DNA of 64,000 bases from Cacajao melanocephalus (Eukaryota; Chordata; Mammalia; Primates; Pitheciidae): contig CAUYLG010071805.1 in the NCBI GenBank assembly GCA_963573385.1, forward strand, positions 1 to 64,000, written 5' to 3'. Numbering within the stretch: the stretch's first letter is position 1; each line of letters opens with the position of its first letter. Of this stretch, positions 15,994 to 29,765 are shown piece after piece. The notes beneath the pieces are model-generated. The model was not told the DNA's origin. It saw only the letters and a program-made list of their open reading frames with translations, and did no database searches. The position numbers and the translations under genes were made by a program.

Positions 15994-16044
<51 letters not shown>
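15722..16044 (+). mobile_element. Alu (J-type) with its tail turned into a (CA)n run
   Basis: The copy is full length from 'ggctggatgcaacagctc' to 'gggtgacagggcaaaatac'. A pure CA repeat of about 25 units follows (15995-16043), a common fate of Alu tails. Confidence 0.9.
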
Positions 16045-16046
<2 letters not shown>

Positions 16047-17271
16047 AGGGGGAGGAAGGGGAAAAAAGAGAGAGAAGGATGGGGGGTAGAGGGAAGGAAG
16101 AAGGGAAAGCTATTTATTAGTAAAATGTAAAGGCCTTGGATAATTAACAACTATGTGGAAAGTTTAAAATAATATAAACACATAAAGAGGCATTTCCTAA
16201 ATTTTACAAACAACATGACATTATTGAGAATAAAGGCTAGGGCATCTGGATTTTTTTTTTAATGCAGTCTTGCTCTGACTTTTTAAATGACATCAGGATT
16301 TCAAAATAAGGATTCCAAGCCCCAAGTTTACCTAAAGTGTCCTCTAACTGTGATTTCTAGTTACCATCACCTATTTACGATAGTGTGACAGAGACCTCTG
16401 ATTAAGCCTGAAGTTCTGCTGAGGAGATTTAACACAATGAGAGACAGAAAACTAAAGCCTCATCTAAGTATAGTTGTAGAATTTTGTTTGGTTTTGTTGC
16501 AGAACTTGGTTATATCAAATGCTCAAAATCCATAGTCATTCTCCTCTAATTAGATCAATAATAAATACTATCATCCTCCTTATGTTGTGTTTATCCATTT
16601 AACCTTAGACATTTTCAACTACTCTATATGAAACCGTCTTTCTTTTTTGATCATTTTAAAACTCCCAGACTGGAAAACCAAATGAAGCAAAACAAAAATA
16701 CACATGAAGAATATATTTGCTATTACTTAGGCAGAGTAGTACCACTTACTACAGTTAGGTGACTGATTTTATTTTGTTTTGTCCTGGTTTTAATAGCATT
16801 ACTATTACCACAGTTTCGAATGCTAGTGCATCCATTAGCCCCTTGAAATAACAACTAAATCTACAGATAATCAATCTTGTGACTTTCTTGAGACTCTCTA
16901 AGAGGTTACACACAAAAAGGCTTGAGAATCCTGATGTTGATACAAAGCAGAGAGAGAGAAGAGAAGAAAAGAAAGAGTTGTAAGTAATCCTTATATAAAT
17001 TGAGTGAGTGTTCAAAACTCGCTGATCAGGATTCCAATCAGCACTCAGGACTGTCAAATCAGAACTTACCTGAAGGTGCTGGTATTACACAGGAACCCCA
17101 CACCCAAACCAAAGTATGTTAACAATCCAAATAATTTATTTTCTCAATCACAGTAGTCGTTTTGGTTTCATTGAAAGAAGGAAAAAAAAATAAAGAAGAA
17201 AAAGAGAGCAAGTTTGTCAGATCTTGTTGTTACGAACGAGGATAATGTTGAAACACATGCCCAAAGCCTAC
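16045..17271. other. TINAG intron 1, 5' part
   Basis: No repeat family was recognised. It ends at the exon 1 donor GTAGGC (17271-17266 on the minus strand). Confidence 0.5.
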
Positions 17272-17626
17272 CTTCTGGATACCAAGGCTGTGTGTGAGGA
17301 GCCCATTCTTTCTCTTCATGGCAAAAGGACTTGTAATCAGGACAGCAATCAGAATTTTCCCTGTCACAGAATTTATCACAGTAGCACAATGCATTTGCCT
17401 CATAGAACTCAGTGACACACCCATCGTCTCTGTCTTCACAACAACCAAAATGTCTGCAGTATTGCCCTTGCAAAATGGCTCTTTTGAATCGAGTACCTTC
17501 CAAAATGGTGTGGTTCCTAGTGAAATAAGCTTCTAGATCCACTTCTCTTTGAGATAAATACTGCTTCTCCATCCAGATTTCTGTAGTAAGATATGAGAAG
17601 ATTAAGATCTGATATCCGGTCCACAT
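17272..17626 (-). CDS. TINAG: TINAG exon 1: N-terminus and somatomedin-B domain
   Basis: The ATG at 17626 opens 118 codons plus one base, ending at a GTAGGC donor. The protein starts MWTGYQILIFSYLTTEIW, a short hydrophobic signal-like segment, and residues 57-102 carry the somatomedin-B cysteine pattern (C57, C62, C63, C70, C81, C83, C87, C94, C95, C102, including CYCDKFC and SDCCPDY). It ends TQPWYPE and the first base of glycine, which exon 2 completes. TINAG is a secreted basement-membrane glycoprotein that binds laminin and type IV collagen; its later cathepsin-B-like domain is inactive. About eight residues differ from the human protein as I remember it, with no cysteine lost. This fits either an orthologue in another catarrhine or a diverged duplicate. 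Beyond the donor the open frame is intron read-through. Confidence 0.92.
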
Positions 17627-17900
17627 TCTCTAAAAGTCAGGTATAGCTTCCACTTTCCGTTATATCCAATACCCTTGGCCTTGCGGGCTTCTGCTTGGAA
17701 CCTGAATTCTAGTCATCAAGACACTTCAGCCTGAAACTGAAACTGATCCTTTGCTTGAACTGAGTATACTTCTTGTAGTTAAACATTAGTCAAGAATTTC
17801 AATGTTTGACCAAGATAATGTATGTTAGAAATAAACTATTGTTATTCTCCCAAAGTTAAAAACTTATATTTCATATCATGTAAAAATGTTGCATCATTAA
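17627..17900 (-). promoter_or_regulatory. TINAG 5' UTR and proximal upstream, candidate HNF1-like site
   Basis: At 17778-17790 GTTAAACATTAGT matches the HNF1 consensus GTTAATNATTAAC at 10 of the 12 fixed positions or close to it, about 155 bases upstream of the ATG. A TATAAG on the minus strand lies at 17868-17863. HNF1 sites are usual in kidney-proximal-tubule genes, which would suit TINAG. The transcription start is not visible, so this is a motif-level suggestion only. Confidence 0.25.
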
Positions 17901-18544
17901 TATATCTACATAAAATCTTATGCATAGGGGTACAAGGAACATTGCATGCCTCTCAAAAAAATCTAGGTTCTTAAATCAAAAGCCTCCTTAGAATATACAT
18001 GGCCCAGATTATGGCTGTAATAACCACTGGCAAGGTGCAGGAAATTCAAAAGTCAAAAGTGCAATTTTTCATTTCACCTGCTTGCATTGCAACCAAAATC
18101 CAGGCTCTCACGAGGTTGCTTGCTAGGATCTGTCATATCAATAACAGTTGCTCTAAATCATGCCCAGTCACACACTGGTTTGATTTCCCATCTGTACTCC
18201 ATTTACCTACCAGAAGGTTTTTTTTATTTCAAGGCTTAGTGGAACCTAATTCAGCAAGAAATTCCCTGAGGGTGACCTTAGTTCCCTCCACCTGAGTCCC
18301 CACTTAGCATAAATACTGGGATGCTTCAGTATCTTGAAGGCAGTTTATAGTCAAGAAAAGTCATTAGTCAGTGCGAATGAGCTGAGGGAAGGGTATTGTG
18401 AAGGAAACTGGAAGGACAAGGTATCATTTGTGTTTTATAGAGCTGTGCGTTTACAGTGGTTTTTGACTACACTGTATTTATTCATTAACTACAGTAATTT
18501 CCTTTGGAATGGGGATAAGTAACCAGCAGAGGATGATTCAGCAG
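17901..18544. other. Upstream of TINAG, unassigned
   Basis: No repeat was recognised. Open frames here have no recognisable similarity. Confidence 0.4.
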
Positions 18545-18700
18545 GAGTTGCTGGGTGGACTAGTGGAAAGCACCTGTCTTCGCAATCAGAAAACCCGGAC
18601 TCTGGTCCCTGAGCTACTGTTTAATTGTTTCTATAACCTTGGGTTCACCATTTACTTCTCTGGTCCTCAGTTATTTGTCTATAAAATGGAGTATTCCTTT
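18545..18700 (+). mobile_element. MIR element
   Basis: MIR core wording is visible: 'agtggaaagcacctgt', 'ataaccttgggttcacc' and the end 'ctataaaatggag'. Confidence 0.8.
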
Positions 18701-19334
18701 CCCAGGCTATTTCATAACTCCAACCCTTAAAACTTTTTCCTTGACCTTGCTCTATATTTTATTCAACTCACACTTTTGTCTTCATTGTATCATTTTCATC
18801 TGGCACCTTCTTCTCAGGCTATAAAGTCTCTCTTTTAAAAAAAAAATCTACATTATCTTGATGTCACTATCCATAATGCCCCTGTCTCTTCAATCCAACA
18901 CCTACTGCCTCCACTTCCTTGCTATCTACTGAGTCACTAAATTACTGCAAAGTACTGCCTCCATTCCCATCGACTCTTACCAATGACCTCCTACCAGCCA
19001 CTTCCCATGGATCTGCGTTCATCCTAGTCATGTAGGTGTCTTAGGAGCATTCAAGGAGGGTAGATGTTACGTGTGCTCACCAAAAAAAAAAAAAAAAAAA
19101 AAAAAAAAAGGAAAGAAAGATGAAAGAGCCGGGCAGGGAAAGAGAGAAAGAAGAAATGGAAACTATATGAGGTGATGGATATGCCCATGAGCTTGATTGG
19201 GGTGATTATGTTACAATGCAATGCATATCAAAACATCAAGTTGTACACTTAAAACACACACAATTTTTATTTGTCAATTATACCTCAGCAAAACTGCAGG
19301 GAAAAGAGAGGAAGGGAGCATAAAAGTTAAATTA
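18701..19334. other. Unassigned, with an A-run at 19082-19109
   Basis: A pyrimidine-rich part at 18740-19020 may be an old L2 piece. A 28-base A-run follows, then purine-rich DNA. Confidence 0.4.
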
Positions 19335-19530
19335 ACGGAATTCAAATCCTAGTTCTGCCACTGTGTAGCAGCATGTCTTTGGGTATGTGGCTTATTCTTT
19401 CTGTGCTGCAATTTGCTCATCTGCACATTTGGATAATAATATTTATTACCACATCAGGTGGGTGAGAAATTTAAATGTGATAATAATACAAAGTACTTAG
19501 CATGTCACCCATGCTAAATAAATGTTAATT
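19335..19530 (+). mobile_element. MIR element
   Basis: Wording such as 'caaatcctagttctgccact', 'ttgctcatctgcacatttgg' and 'agtacttagcatg' marks a MIR in plus orientation. Confidence 0.82.
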
Positions 19531-19779
19531 TTCATTAATAAGCATACCCCCTACCCAGAAACTCTTCATCCCTTGCTTTCTATGCTTTCATTCTCTCCTG
19601 ATTCTCTTCCTATTCTTTACGAGGCTCCCAATTTACCTGCCCACTCTTGGATTCACTTCCTTCCCTTCTCAATGATCATTTGAAATTTACTTTCACTGAC
19701 ATTCTCAACACTCCCGTGCCCAGTCCTCACACCTCATATTCCCTCAACCTTTCAACACAGAATCAATTTAAAAGCTATG

Positions 19780-20275
19780 GGCCACAAGACCCTATCCAAG
19801 GTAGACTTCCAACTTTATCTCTCTGAACTTAATTTATACCATTTTACTCCTTGCACACATTGGTCCTGTCCTCACACTGGGTTTCTCGCCCATTCCTCAA
19901 ACACACCACGGACACTCCCGTCTTAGCGACTTTGCACCTGCTGTTTCCCTGTTTCCTCTGCCTGAATCATGCTTTCCCAGAAAACCGAATAGCTCTATCT
20001 CTTTCGACCTCTTGGAGAGGTCTTTCCCACACTCCTTATCCAAAATGAGAAATCCTCTTCTGTCTCAACATGCTCTATCCCCTTCTCTGTACTTATCATG
20101 ATATACTATAGTATTATTCATTGGCTTTATTTTCTGCATTTCCCCTCCAAATGTAAAGTCTAAAAGACCAGATAATTTTGTCTATTCTGTCATGGTTTTA
20201 TCTCAAGCTTCTAACACAGTGCCTAACACATAGTAGATGCTCAATAAATATTTATTCAATAAATAAATCCTACAA
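19780..20275 (+). mobile_element. L2 3' end
   Basis: L2 consensus phrases are present: 'gactttgcacctgctgtttc', 'gaggtctttcccacactcc' and the end 'tagatgctcaataaatattt'. It is a non-coding, ancient copy. Confidence 0.85.
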
Positions 20276-20989
20276 TTTGTATTTTCTCCCTCTACTTTCT
20301 CTACGGAGGGCTGCTGGAGATGATATACTAGAGCATAAAATTGGTGACACCATAAATTTTGGGTTATGTATTTTAGCAGAGCTTTTAAGCGCTGCTCACA
20401 TTTCTTTGTCTCCTCTTTCCCTTAGTGACTATTACAAATCTCCTTGCCTTCCTAACTCACTTTCTCAGGTTGCCAAGAAAACAAACATAGCAAATGTTAA
20501 TCCCACACCTTCCTGTCATAAAACCCATAAACCTATCTACATTTGCAGCCACCGTCCTTTCTTCTAGACTCTGAAGATAAGGTGCTAGGGTTCCCAGATA
20601 ATTCTTCCATCTATGATTTTTATTCTGACACCATTTATCTTATTCCTTCTCTTACCTCTTAGGTCCCGTACATCATCAACTTTCCTTTCAGCCAGTTCCT
20701 TCAGTCCATTGGTAGGATAGTAGCAGACACCCTTGACCATTCACCTTGGATGAGGGACATTTTAGGGGAGAAGAAAAGTGCTGCAGTCCCTCTGATGATT
20801 ACTTTTGCTACCTCCTTTGCACAATTAACAATGGAGGAAATCAGCAGCCTCCTGATTTTATCTTAGAAAGAATGATGCTTATCAAATAACTTTCCTGACA
20901 TAAGACCTTAGCTAGATGCTACAAAAATGGACTGAAAAGTAGAAATTGCAGTCATGTTTATAATTGGCAGTTTTCAGTCATATTTAAAT
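20276..20989. other. Unassigned
   Basis: No repeat or gene was recognised. Confidence 0.4.
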
Positions 20990-21291
20990 ACGTAAACTGG
21001 CACAAGAACAGAAAACCAAACACCACATGTTCTCACTCCAAAGTGGGTGTTGAACAATGAGAACACATGGACACAGGGAGGGGAACATCACACACCAGGG
21101 CCTGTCAGGGGTTAGGGGGCCAGGAGAGGGATAGCAGGAGGTAGGGGCATTGGGGAGGAATAGCATTAGGAGAAATACCTAATGTAGATGACAGGGTGAT
21201 GGTTGCAGCAAACCATCATGACATGTGTGTATCTATGTAACAAACCTGCACATTCTGCACATGTACCCTAGTACTTAAAGTATAATAATAA

Positions 21292-21320
<29 letters not shown>
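20990..21320 (+). mobile_element. Short L1 3' end (primate L1) with a (TA)n tail
   Basis: The copy starts in the last codons of ORF2 (caagaacagaaaaccaaac), passes the stop and the 3' UTR and ends in a tail that has become a TA repeat at 21294-21319. It is strongly 5'-truncated, as most L1 insertions are. Confidence 0.92.
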
Positions 21321-21322
<2 letters not shown>

Positions 21323-21433
21323 AAATGTAAACCTTAAAGAAGAAATGCCGTGGTCTACGAAGCCACTTTCTTCTATCTGTGTTTTTTGGGGGACATAATA
21401 CTGTTGCTTTTTCAATGTAGAGCAAAGCGGGGG

Positions 21434-21477
<44 letters not shown>

Positions 21478-22039
21478 GAGACAGAGAGACAGAGAAAACA
21501 GGAAGATAGCTTTGCTGAAAACCATGTATTGGATTGTCTTAATTTCTATCACTAGAAATTTATTAGTTTAAATTATGGGGTGTGAAAAAAATTGTATTTG
21601 GTAATAAGAGCTCTTTGGTAAGACAAGTAATATTAACTCACCTATGAAGGTCAAGGCTTGATCTCTTCAACTTCACAAGATACCTAGGATGGTCTCATGA
21701 GGAGGTGAGAAGGATTGGTGGGGGTGGCACAAAGAGAGTGGGGAAAATGCTTGCTGAACACCATGTGCTCATTCCTCACACATGGGGCCATACATTAATT
21801 ATTTGGAGCTACCTTCTTCTTATTTCTATTCAACTGAGTTAATTCAAATTTTAGATTAAGAATTTTAATGAGACATAAAAGAAATCTCTGTCTATACGAT
21901 GCATTTATCTTTTAATTAAGCTGTTATGGGAGACTGGAAGATCGTACACATTACAATTACAATATACATCTATATATAGACATATAAATGCCTATTTTAT
22001 ACACAATACACATTAGGTATCAGCATGTGTATATAATCT
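21321..22039. repeat. Unassigned DNA with a (TG)n run at 21436-21471
   Basis: A pure TG repeat of about 18 units is followed by an AGAG-rich part. The rest is unassigned. Confidence 0.7.
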
Positions 22040-22180
22040 CATGTGATGGTTGCAACAGTCTGTGGTGGCAAACAGTGTGAGTACTATTCCTATTTTAGGT
22101 TTTACAGATGAAGGACTGGCTCAAGTGCCTAAGCAGTATCATACAGCCAGTAATGGAGTGTTTGACAGCAAGCTCAGTGA
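22040..22180 (+). mobile_element. Ancient SINE/CR1-like fragment (MIR or L3)
   Basis: The phrases 'tattttaggttttacagatg' and 'atacagccagtaatgg' resemble MIR or L3 consensus. Confidence 0.5.
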
Positions 22181-23560
22181 GTATTTCCCTGCTCCATCCT
22201 ATGATTGTTTCTGTCTACATATTTACCCTGGCTTCTTGGCTGAAGTCTGGTCTTAGCGTATGACATGAATAAATTTTCCAGAATCTTTTCAAATGCAGAT
22301 ATTACTCAGGTAGAGGGAGTATGGGAAGGAGAGTGGGGGCAAAGGTAGAGATCGAGTTTTTCACTGATTGGTTGTGCGTTATACACTCAAGTGAAACTCC
22401 ACTCTTCTCTGGAAGTTTACCAGTTAATGCAAATTTGGCTTCTAACCATACATTGCTGAGAAAAGTTTTAAAAAATGAAGAACTTAACAGACTCATGAAA
22501 TGGAAAAGAGTATCTTGCAGTAGCTCCCAAGAGGCAACAGTTCAGGATGCTGGGTCTAGGTCCAGGCTTTTTGCAATTTTGCTCAAGGCCTTCTAACCTC
22601 TCATTATAACTAAACAGGTACTTTGAGTTCTACTTTCTTCTTGTTTTTCACTTTTTTTTGCAATAGCAATTTTCAACATTCTTTTTCCATTTTTTATTTC
22701 CCAACGCAGAACTGCATAGTGTGGTGATTTGTGTAGTGTGCATTTGCAAATTAAGACAGCCTGGAGAGGACATTTCATTTAGACCATCAAGCACCAAAAA
22801 AAACTTCGAATGGGCCAAGATGAGGCATCCATTTGAGCCTGGAACAAAGAGAAAGAGAGGCCCTGACAAAAATCTCATTTCACCACCCACCTGATCAATC
22901 TCCACTCTGGTCCAAGGGCCTCCCACGGAGATTATGTTGCCAGTTCTTTGCCTCCATGTAGACTGTGTAGGAGCCATTCAAACTTGTTAATGACAAAACC
23001 CCAAAGAAACCAAAAAGTAAAAAATAAAAAATGAAGGAAAATGCATGAAGACAAAGAGACTAGCAATAGAGTACAATGGAGAAAAAGCTAACAGAAAAAA
23101 GTTATGGGAAAAAAATATGTGCATATAAGTAAGAATATTTTCTTTTTACATCAAAATCTAATTTGAATATGCTTAAATAGGAAACATGGGAAATACAAAA
23201 ACATTACTTCTAGAGCTAATAAAAATTTTTAATTAGTGCTTTATTTCATAAGAGGCACTTGAAAGTAAGAAATAAGCCTGCTATCTCATTCTCTTAACAT
23301 GCTTGTAGTAGTATAATGTTTTCAGGAAAGAAGTTCATTTTATTTACTCATTCTTTTATTCAAAAAGCATATGTTGAACTCCAAATGTATTGCAGGCCCT
23401 ATGCTATATTCTGGGAATATACTGACTAACGAAACCTGATTCTAATCCTCAAAGATCAAGCCAGTATGGCCAGAGCTGCCAACTTATAAAAATAATCATT
23501 GCATTAAGCCTTGATAAGTGTTATTACTGGCATATGTAGAGGGTGAACAAGTGCACAAAG
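22181..23560. other. Unassigned, probably unique sequence
   Basis: Several open frames of 60-110 codons on both strands (for example 22321-22596) lack any recognisable domain, conserved start context or splice partner. I do not call them genes. Confidence 0.45.
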
Positions 23561-24800
23561 AAAAGAATAGTCAATTCTTCTTGGTAGTATTAGGGAAGAC
23601 AATGCTAAAGAAACGATATTTCAGTTGAATCTTAAATAGTAAGTAGGATATTTGTAAAGTAGAATTTATAGACAAGAAACAGAATAAAGCACGTAGCATA
23701 TTTGAAAAGCTAGCAGGGGCCAGATCACTTTGGGGCTTGAATGACAAAGATATAGTATAAAGTATAGACTTTACTTTGAAAATGAAAAAAAAATGTGACT
23801 TATTTGTCCTTGCTCTCCCAACAATTCCTTCGGCACATGGCTTTCTTTGGGGATCTGTTCTTCTCCCACTTTGCACAGTCCTGGTGAGACCATCAGTAAT
23901 CAGTCTTTACCTTTATCACTTTCCAGAAGTATCTGCACATGACATAAGCTAAGCCAATCACTCTCTCCTGACAATTTGAATCTTCGGTGGAGTGACTAGT
24001 ATACAAAGCAGAAAGAGCTGAGTCATTCAGACACCAACACTTCCAAAACTGATCGTAAGTTATAGACCAAGATCCTTGATCATTCAACTTTTCTTTAATT
24101 TCTATGAATACTAGTGTTCTTCTAACAAGTTCCTTTTTTTTCTTTTGGTTTAAATTGACCAGAGTCTGTGTCTGCTTATAACAACCAAAGAATCCTTGAA
24201 ATAGACAGTTCTTTCAAATTCATAACAAGACAGGGATATGGTCAGAATGGCATTTTCAATAGGTTATTATGTTAGCAGAATACAGGATGCATTGGATGAT
24301 ACTGAGATGTGAGGCTGGGAGATGAGTCAGTAAACTATACAATAGTCTACCCAAATGATGATGATAACTTGCCCTTGAGAAGTGGTTCTGGAATAGAAAG
24401 TTAAATAAGAAAAGCATTAAGTGGGTCATATGTCAAATTGGCTATGGGGATAAAGGAATAAGGGTTGCCTAAGGTGAGTTTCATTTTCCTTTCATAAATG
24501 ACTATATAGTAACATTAGCTTAGGAGAAGCAGTTTAAGGCACAGATGAGCTCAGTTTGAAACCTATTAAGTTTGATATTCTAGTGTGTTATCTGGATGAA
24601 TATGTCTAATGAAAAACTGACTTCCGTCATTGCTACAGTGTAGATTTGGAAGCCATCAACACATAGCTGATGGTAAAAGCCATGGAAATGAGTGACATTA
24701 CCCATCGTCAGCCAGGACTGAAGCATGACTCTGTCAGTAAGATAGTTGAATAGTCTAAATGTGCTGGTAAGTCTTTGGCAAAGAGTTTTATTTTAGAACT
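23561..24800 (+). repeat. Ancient interspersed repeat, same unnamed family as 8.05-8.9 kb
   Basis: Wording such as 'ctagcaggggccagatcact', 'agatttggaagccatcaac' and 'ggtaaaagccatggaaatg' belongs to an old repeat seen elsewhere in mammalian genomes. A library search is needed for the name. Confidence 0.4.
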
Positions 24801-24919
24801 TTATGGGCTCTACTGGAAGTTTGGTTTTTAAAAATAATTTCTCTCAAACTATATGAAAATTCCAAACATCCGCCATGTATTTGTTTTATGAGAGACATAC
24901 ATTATGATGTAATGGAATG

Positions 24920-25110
24920 ATTCTTAGCTTTGGATTCAAATCAAATCAGATTGAAATCCCTTCCTAGCCATGTGACATTGGTCAAGTTAGTTATTGTCAT
25001 AAAGGCTTGGTTAACTCAAATATCAAAATTGGAAGTATAATACCAAACTTAGAGAGCTGCTTTGAGAATTAAATAAGATAATAGATGAGAAAGTACTGGA
25101 ACCACGCAGA
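24920..25110 (+). mobile_element. MIR element
   Basis: MIR wording in plus orientation: 'tcctagccatgtgacattgg', 'tcaagttagttattg' and 'agaattaaataagataata'. Confidence 0.78.
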
Positions 25111-25341
25111 AGTTCCTTTACCTGCAAAGAAATATTTTGCCAGAGGTTGATTTTAAATTGATGAGTTTCAAAGTCTGAAGGGACTCTGGAAGGTTTTTGA
25201 CATGTGACCTCTAGACGCATTTACCTTAAAAGGACTTAAAGCCAAACATAAGCTTCTCCTCTTTGCTGATATATGTTCAATTAGCAATTAGTAATATCTT
25301 TCAAAACATGACAGTTTTATTTATATATAAAAATGTGTGTC

Positions 25342-26864
25342 AGGCAAAGTGGCTGACTACATGCAGCCAGGAGGAGCATCTGCCACTGAGGGATGGGGAC
25401 ATCGGGAAAACTGGTGCACCCTGAACAGATTTTTGGAAAGAAGGCCTTGCGAATGGATTGGGGGAGGACACAGATGCTGGGCTTAAGAGGCAGAGAACTG
25501 GGAACCCTGCATGGGGCTGCCAAGTCTGGGACTTGTTCCTGGCCCCCAGTGACTCCTGGGAGAGGAATGAGTTGAAAAGGCAAGGAAGGACCCAATCTCA
25601 CCATGGACTTCTGGAATCCTGTCAGCAAGAGACCCCTCCACCATCTGTACACACGTGAGCTGCTAGAGGGAGCTGCTTAGAATGGTGGTAGGGACAGGAC
25701 TCCAGCCTGTGCAAAGCCCAGAAGGTTGGGTGTGGGAACGTCTACAGTGGAATGGCCAGGGATGTCCTTCCCCCAAGGCTCACCATGCACACCTGTCTTA
25801 GTAGGACTGCTGGACCTAAACAGAGCAGGGTGATCTTGCCCATGAGATGGCAGCCAGTTCAACCTGAGTCCCTGCTGTCTGCTGGCCCTTCCTGTGGTCC
25901 TAGCCTGGTGAGCCTACTTGCAGTGCAGCCTCAAATGCCCAATCAGGGTGCCTCCCAGAGGCCCACCACATTATAGCTCATGTGCTGGCAGACCACACCT
26001 GACCATTGGAGAGATCCAGCAGAAGGGCCCCAGCCTGTGTACACCAGCCCACTGGCAGCCTCCCCCAAATGAAGCCTCCCCTGTGCTACTTTGCCAGCAC
26101 ATACTTGCTCACAGTCACCCCCCCACACATAGCAATTTCTCAGCACACATGGGCATGGGTGGACCTCACCTCCCCTTCCCTACCAGCACACATGGGCATG
26201 TTCACCGTACATGCCACAGCTGCCAGCATGAGCGCATCTTGCTCTCTCCCAGCCTTACTGCCATTACCAGCATGAATGCATGCACACCTACAGAGACCAG
26301 TGGCCTGGCCTCTGCCCTGTACCACCATTGCCACCAGTGCAGACACACACACGGACAGCAACAGCCTGGCCCCTCAACCCTGTACCACCACCACCACCGC
26401 TGGGGTGAACGCACGGATAGAGGCCACCAATGTCCCATGCCTGCACCAACACTGCTGCTGATGCAAATGCACAGATGGATGCCAGCAGCCCTGCCTTCCT
26501 ATGCTGCCACTGATGCCTGTGTGAACACCAGCATGGAGGAAGGCGCCCTCTGAACCAGTAGGCCCTGCCCCACCAGTTGAGTGAGCAGCCCACCATGCTG
26601 CCACTGCTCCTACTTCTGCTACCATGTGTGAAAGAGCATGGATCCTGTTGCTACCATCCAATGAAGCACTTCAGCTGGCACTACCCATCAGAGGGTTGTG
26701 GCCAATGGTCCAGGAACACCTTGGCCCCTCTACCACAGCAGGTGCCTAAACTCAAGGGGCCTGGAGAACAAACCCAGGGGCCCAATATCAGTCCCCCAGA
26801 GTTATAGAGTATACAGTTCAGGAGTGCTGATCTGAACCTTTTCCCCCTAATGTCTTCTAGAAAT
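25342..26864 (+). mobile_element. L1 5' UTR, first part (primate L1, L1PB-like)
   Basis: The element starts gcaaagtggctgactacatg, close to the start of primate L1 5' UTRs, and continues as a GC-rich leader. The part at 26200-26600 is rich in CACC/CCAC words, which opens long but meaningless frames on both strands (for example 25918-26553). This is the intact-looking 5' end of a rearranged L1 that runs to about 29765. Confidence 0.8.
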
Positions 26865-28480
<1,616 letters not shown>

Positions 28481-28970
28481 AGATTCTTTCCTCAGCTTGG
28501 TTGATTCTGCTATTAATACTTGGAATTATATAGTGGCATTCTTGAAGTGAGTTTTTCAGCTCTATCAGATCAGTTTGGTTCTTTTTTAAAACGGGCACTT
28601 CATCTTTCAGCTCCTATATCATTTTGTTATATTGCTTAGAACCCTTGGATTGTGTTTTGCCTTTCTCCTGAATCTTGATCTTCCTTCTTATCCACATTCT
28701 GAATTCTATTTCTGTCATGTCAGTGATTTTGGCCTGGTTAAGAACCATTGCTAGAGAACTAGTACTGAGGAACTTGTTTGGAAATAAGAAGACACTCTGT
28801 TTTTTTATGTTTCCAGAGTTCTTGTGCTGGTTTTTTCTCATCTTTGTGGGCTGATGTTCTTTCAGGCTTTGAAGTTGCTATCCTTTGGATGGATTTATCA
28901 ATGTTTTTATCTTATTTGATTTCCTTGGGTGTTTGCTTGTGGTATTAAGTGGGTTCAGTCAAGTGGCTTC
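28481..28970 (-). mobile_element. Inverted duplicate of the L1 5' UTR/ORF1 segment, set in ORF2
   Basis: Read in reverse complement, these 490 bases match 26865-27660 of the same element (without the Alu) at about 95% by eye. They include words such as ccaaaggatagcaacttcaa and the whole ctctagcaatggttcttaac block. The segment replaces about 25 bases of the ORF2 endonuclease region: before it ORF2 stops at 'caagacccatgg', after it ORF2 resumes at 'acttatctcatatac'. It lacks the AluY, so the duplication predates that insertion. Confidence 0.93.
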
Positions 28971-29765
28971 AACAGACTTATCTCATATACACTGACACCC
29001 ATGGGCTAAAAGTGAAGGGATGGAGAAAAATCTACCAAGCAAATGGAAAACAGAAAAAAAGCAGAGATTGTTATTTTAATTTCCGACAGAACAGACTTTA
29101 AACCAACAAAAATCAACAAAGGGAAGGAAGGGCATTATATAACGGTACAGGGCTCCATTCAACAAGAAGACCTAACTATTCTAAATATGTACATGCCTAA
29201 CACAGGAGCACTCACTTTCATAACACAAGTTCTCAGAGACCTGTGAAGAGACTTAGATAACTATACAATAATAGTGGGAAGACTTTAATACCCCTATTAG
29301 GCAGATGATTGAGGCAGAAAACTAGCAGATATCCATAACTTGAACTCAACACTTGACCAAATAGACCTAATAGATGTCTACAGAACTCTACACCCAAAAA
29401 CAACAGAATGTACGTTCTTCTTATGTGCACATGGCACATACTCTAAAATTGACCACACAATTGTACGTAAAATAATCCTCAGCAAATTCAAAAAACATAA
29501 GAACAGAAAACCAAATAATACATGTTCTTACTTGTAAGTGGGAGCTAAACATCGAGTGCATAGGACACAAAGTAGGGAACAATAGACACCGAGGCCTACC
29601 TGAGAGTGGAAGGAGGGAGGAGGATGAAGATTGGAAAACTACCCATCAGGTACTATGCTTATCACATGGATGATGAAATAATCTGTACATCAAACCCCAG
29701 TTACGTGCAATTTACCTATATAGCAAATCTGTACATGCATCCCTAAACCTAAAATGAAAGTTTAA
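28971..29765 (+). mobile_element. L1 ORF2 endonuclease part joined directly to the L1 3' UTR
   Basis: ORF2 endonuclease coding text runs to about 29495 (ILNMYMPNTGALTFITQVLR and ECTFFLCAHGTYSKIDHTIV are readable). The text then jumps to the very end of ORF2 and the 3' UTR ('gtgggagctaaacat' to 'cctaaaatgaaagtt'). The central reverse-transcriptase part, roughly 4 kb, is missing. The junction lies at a short word shared by both sides (aagaacagaaa). Confidence 0.9.

Noticed and set aside
17168..17624. The full 152-codon frame taken as a protein
   Set aside because: The last 33 codons after the GTAGGC donor are intron read-through; exon 2 at 6071 continues the TINAG frame instead.
25918..26553. 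A 211-codon open frame, the longest in the window, with long frames also on the other strand
   Set aside because: It lies in the GC-rich leader of an L1. The peptide is a low-complexity run of His, Thr, Pro and Ala from CACC-type words, and several frames on both strands are open at once, as expected from base composition.
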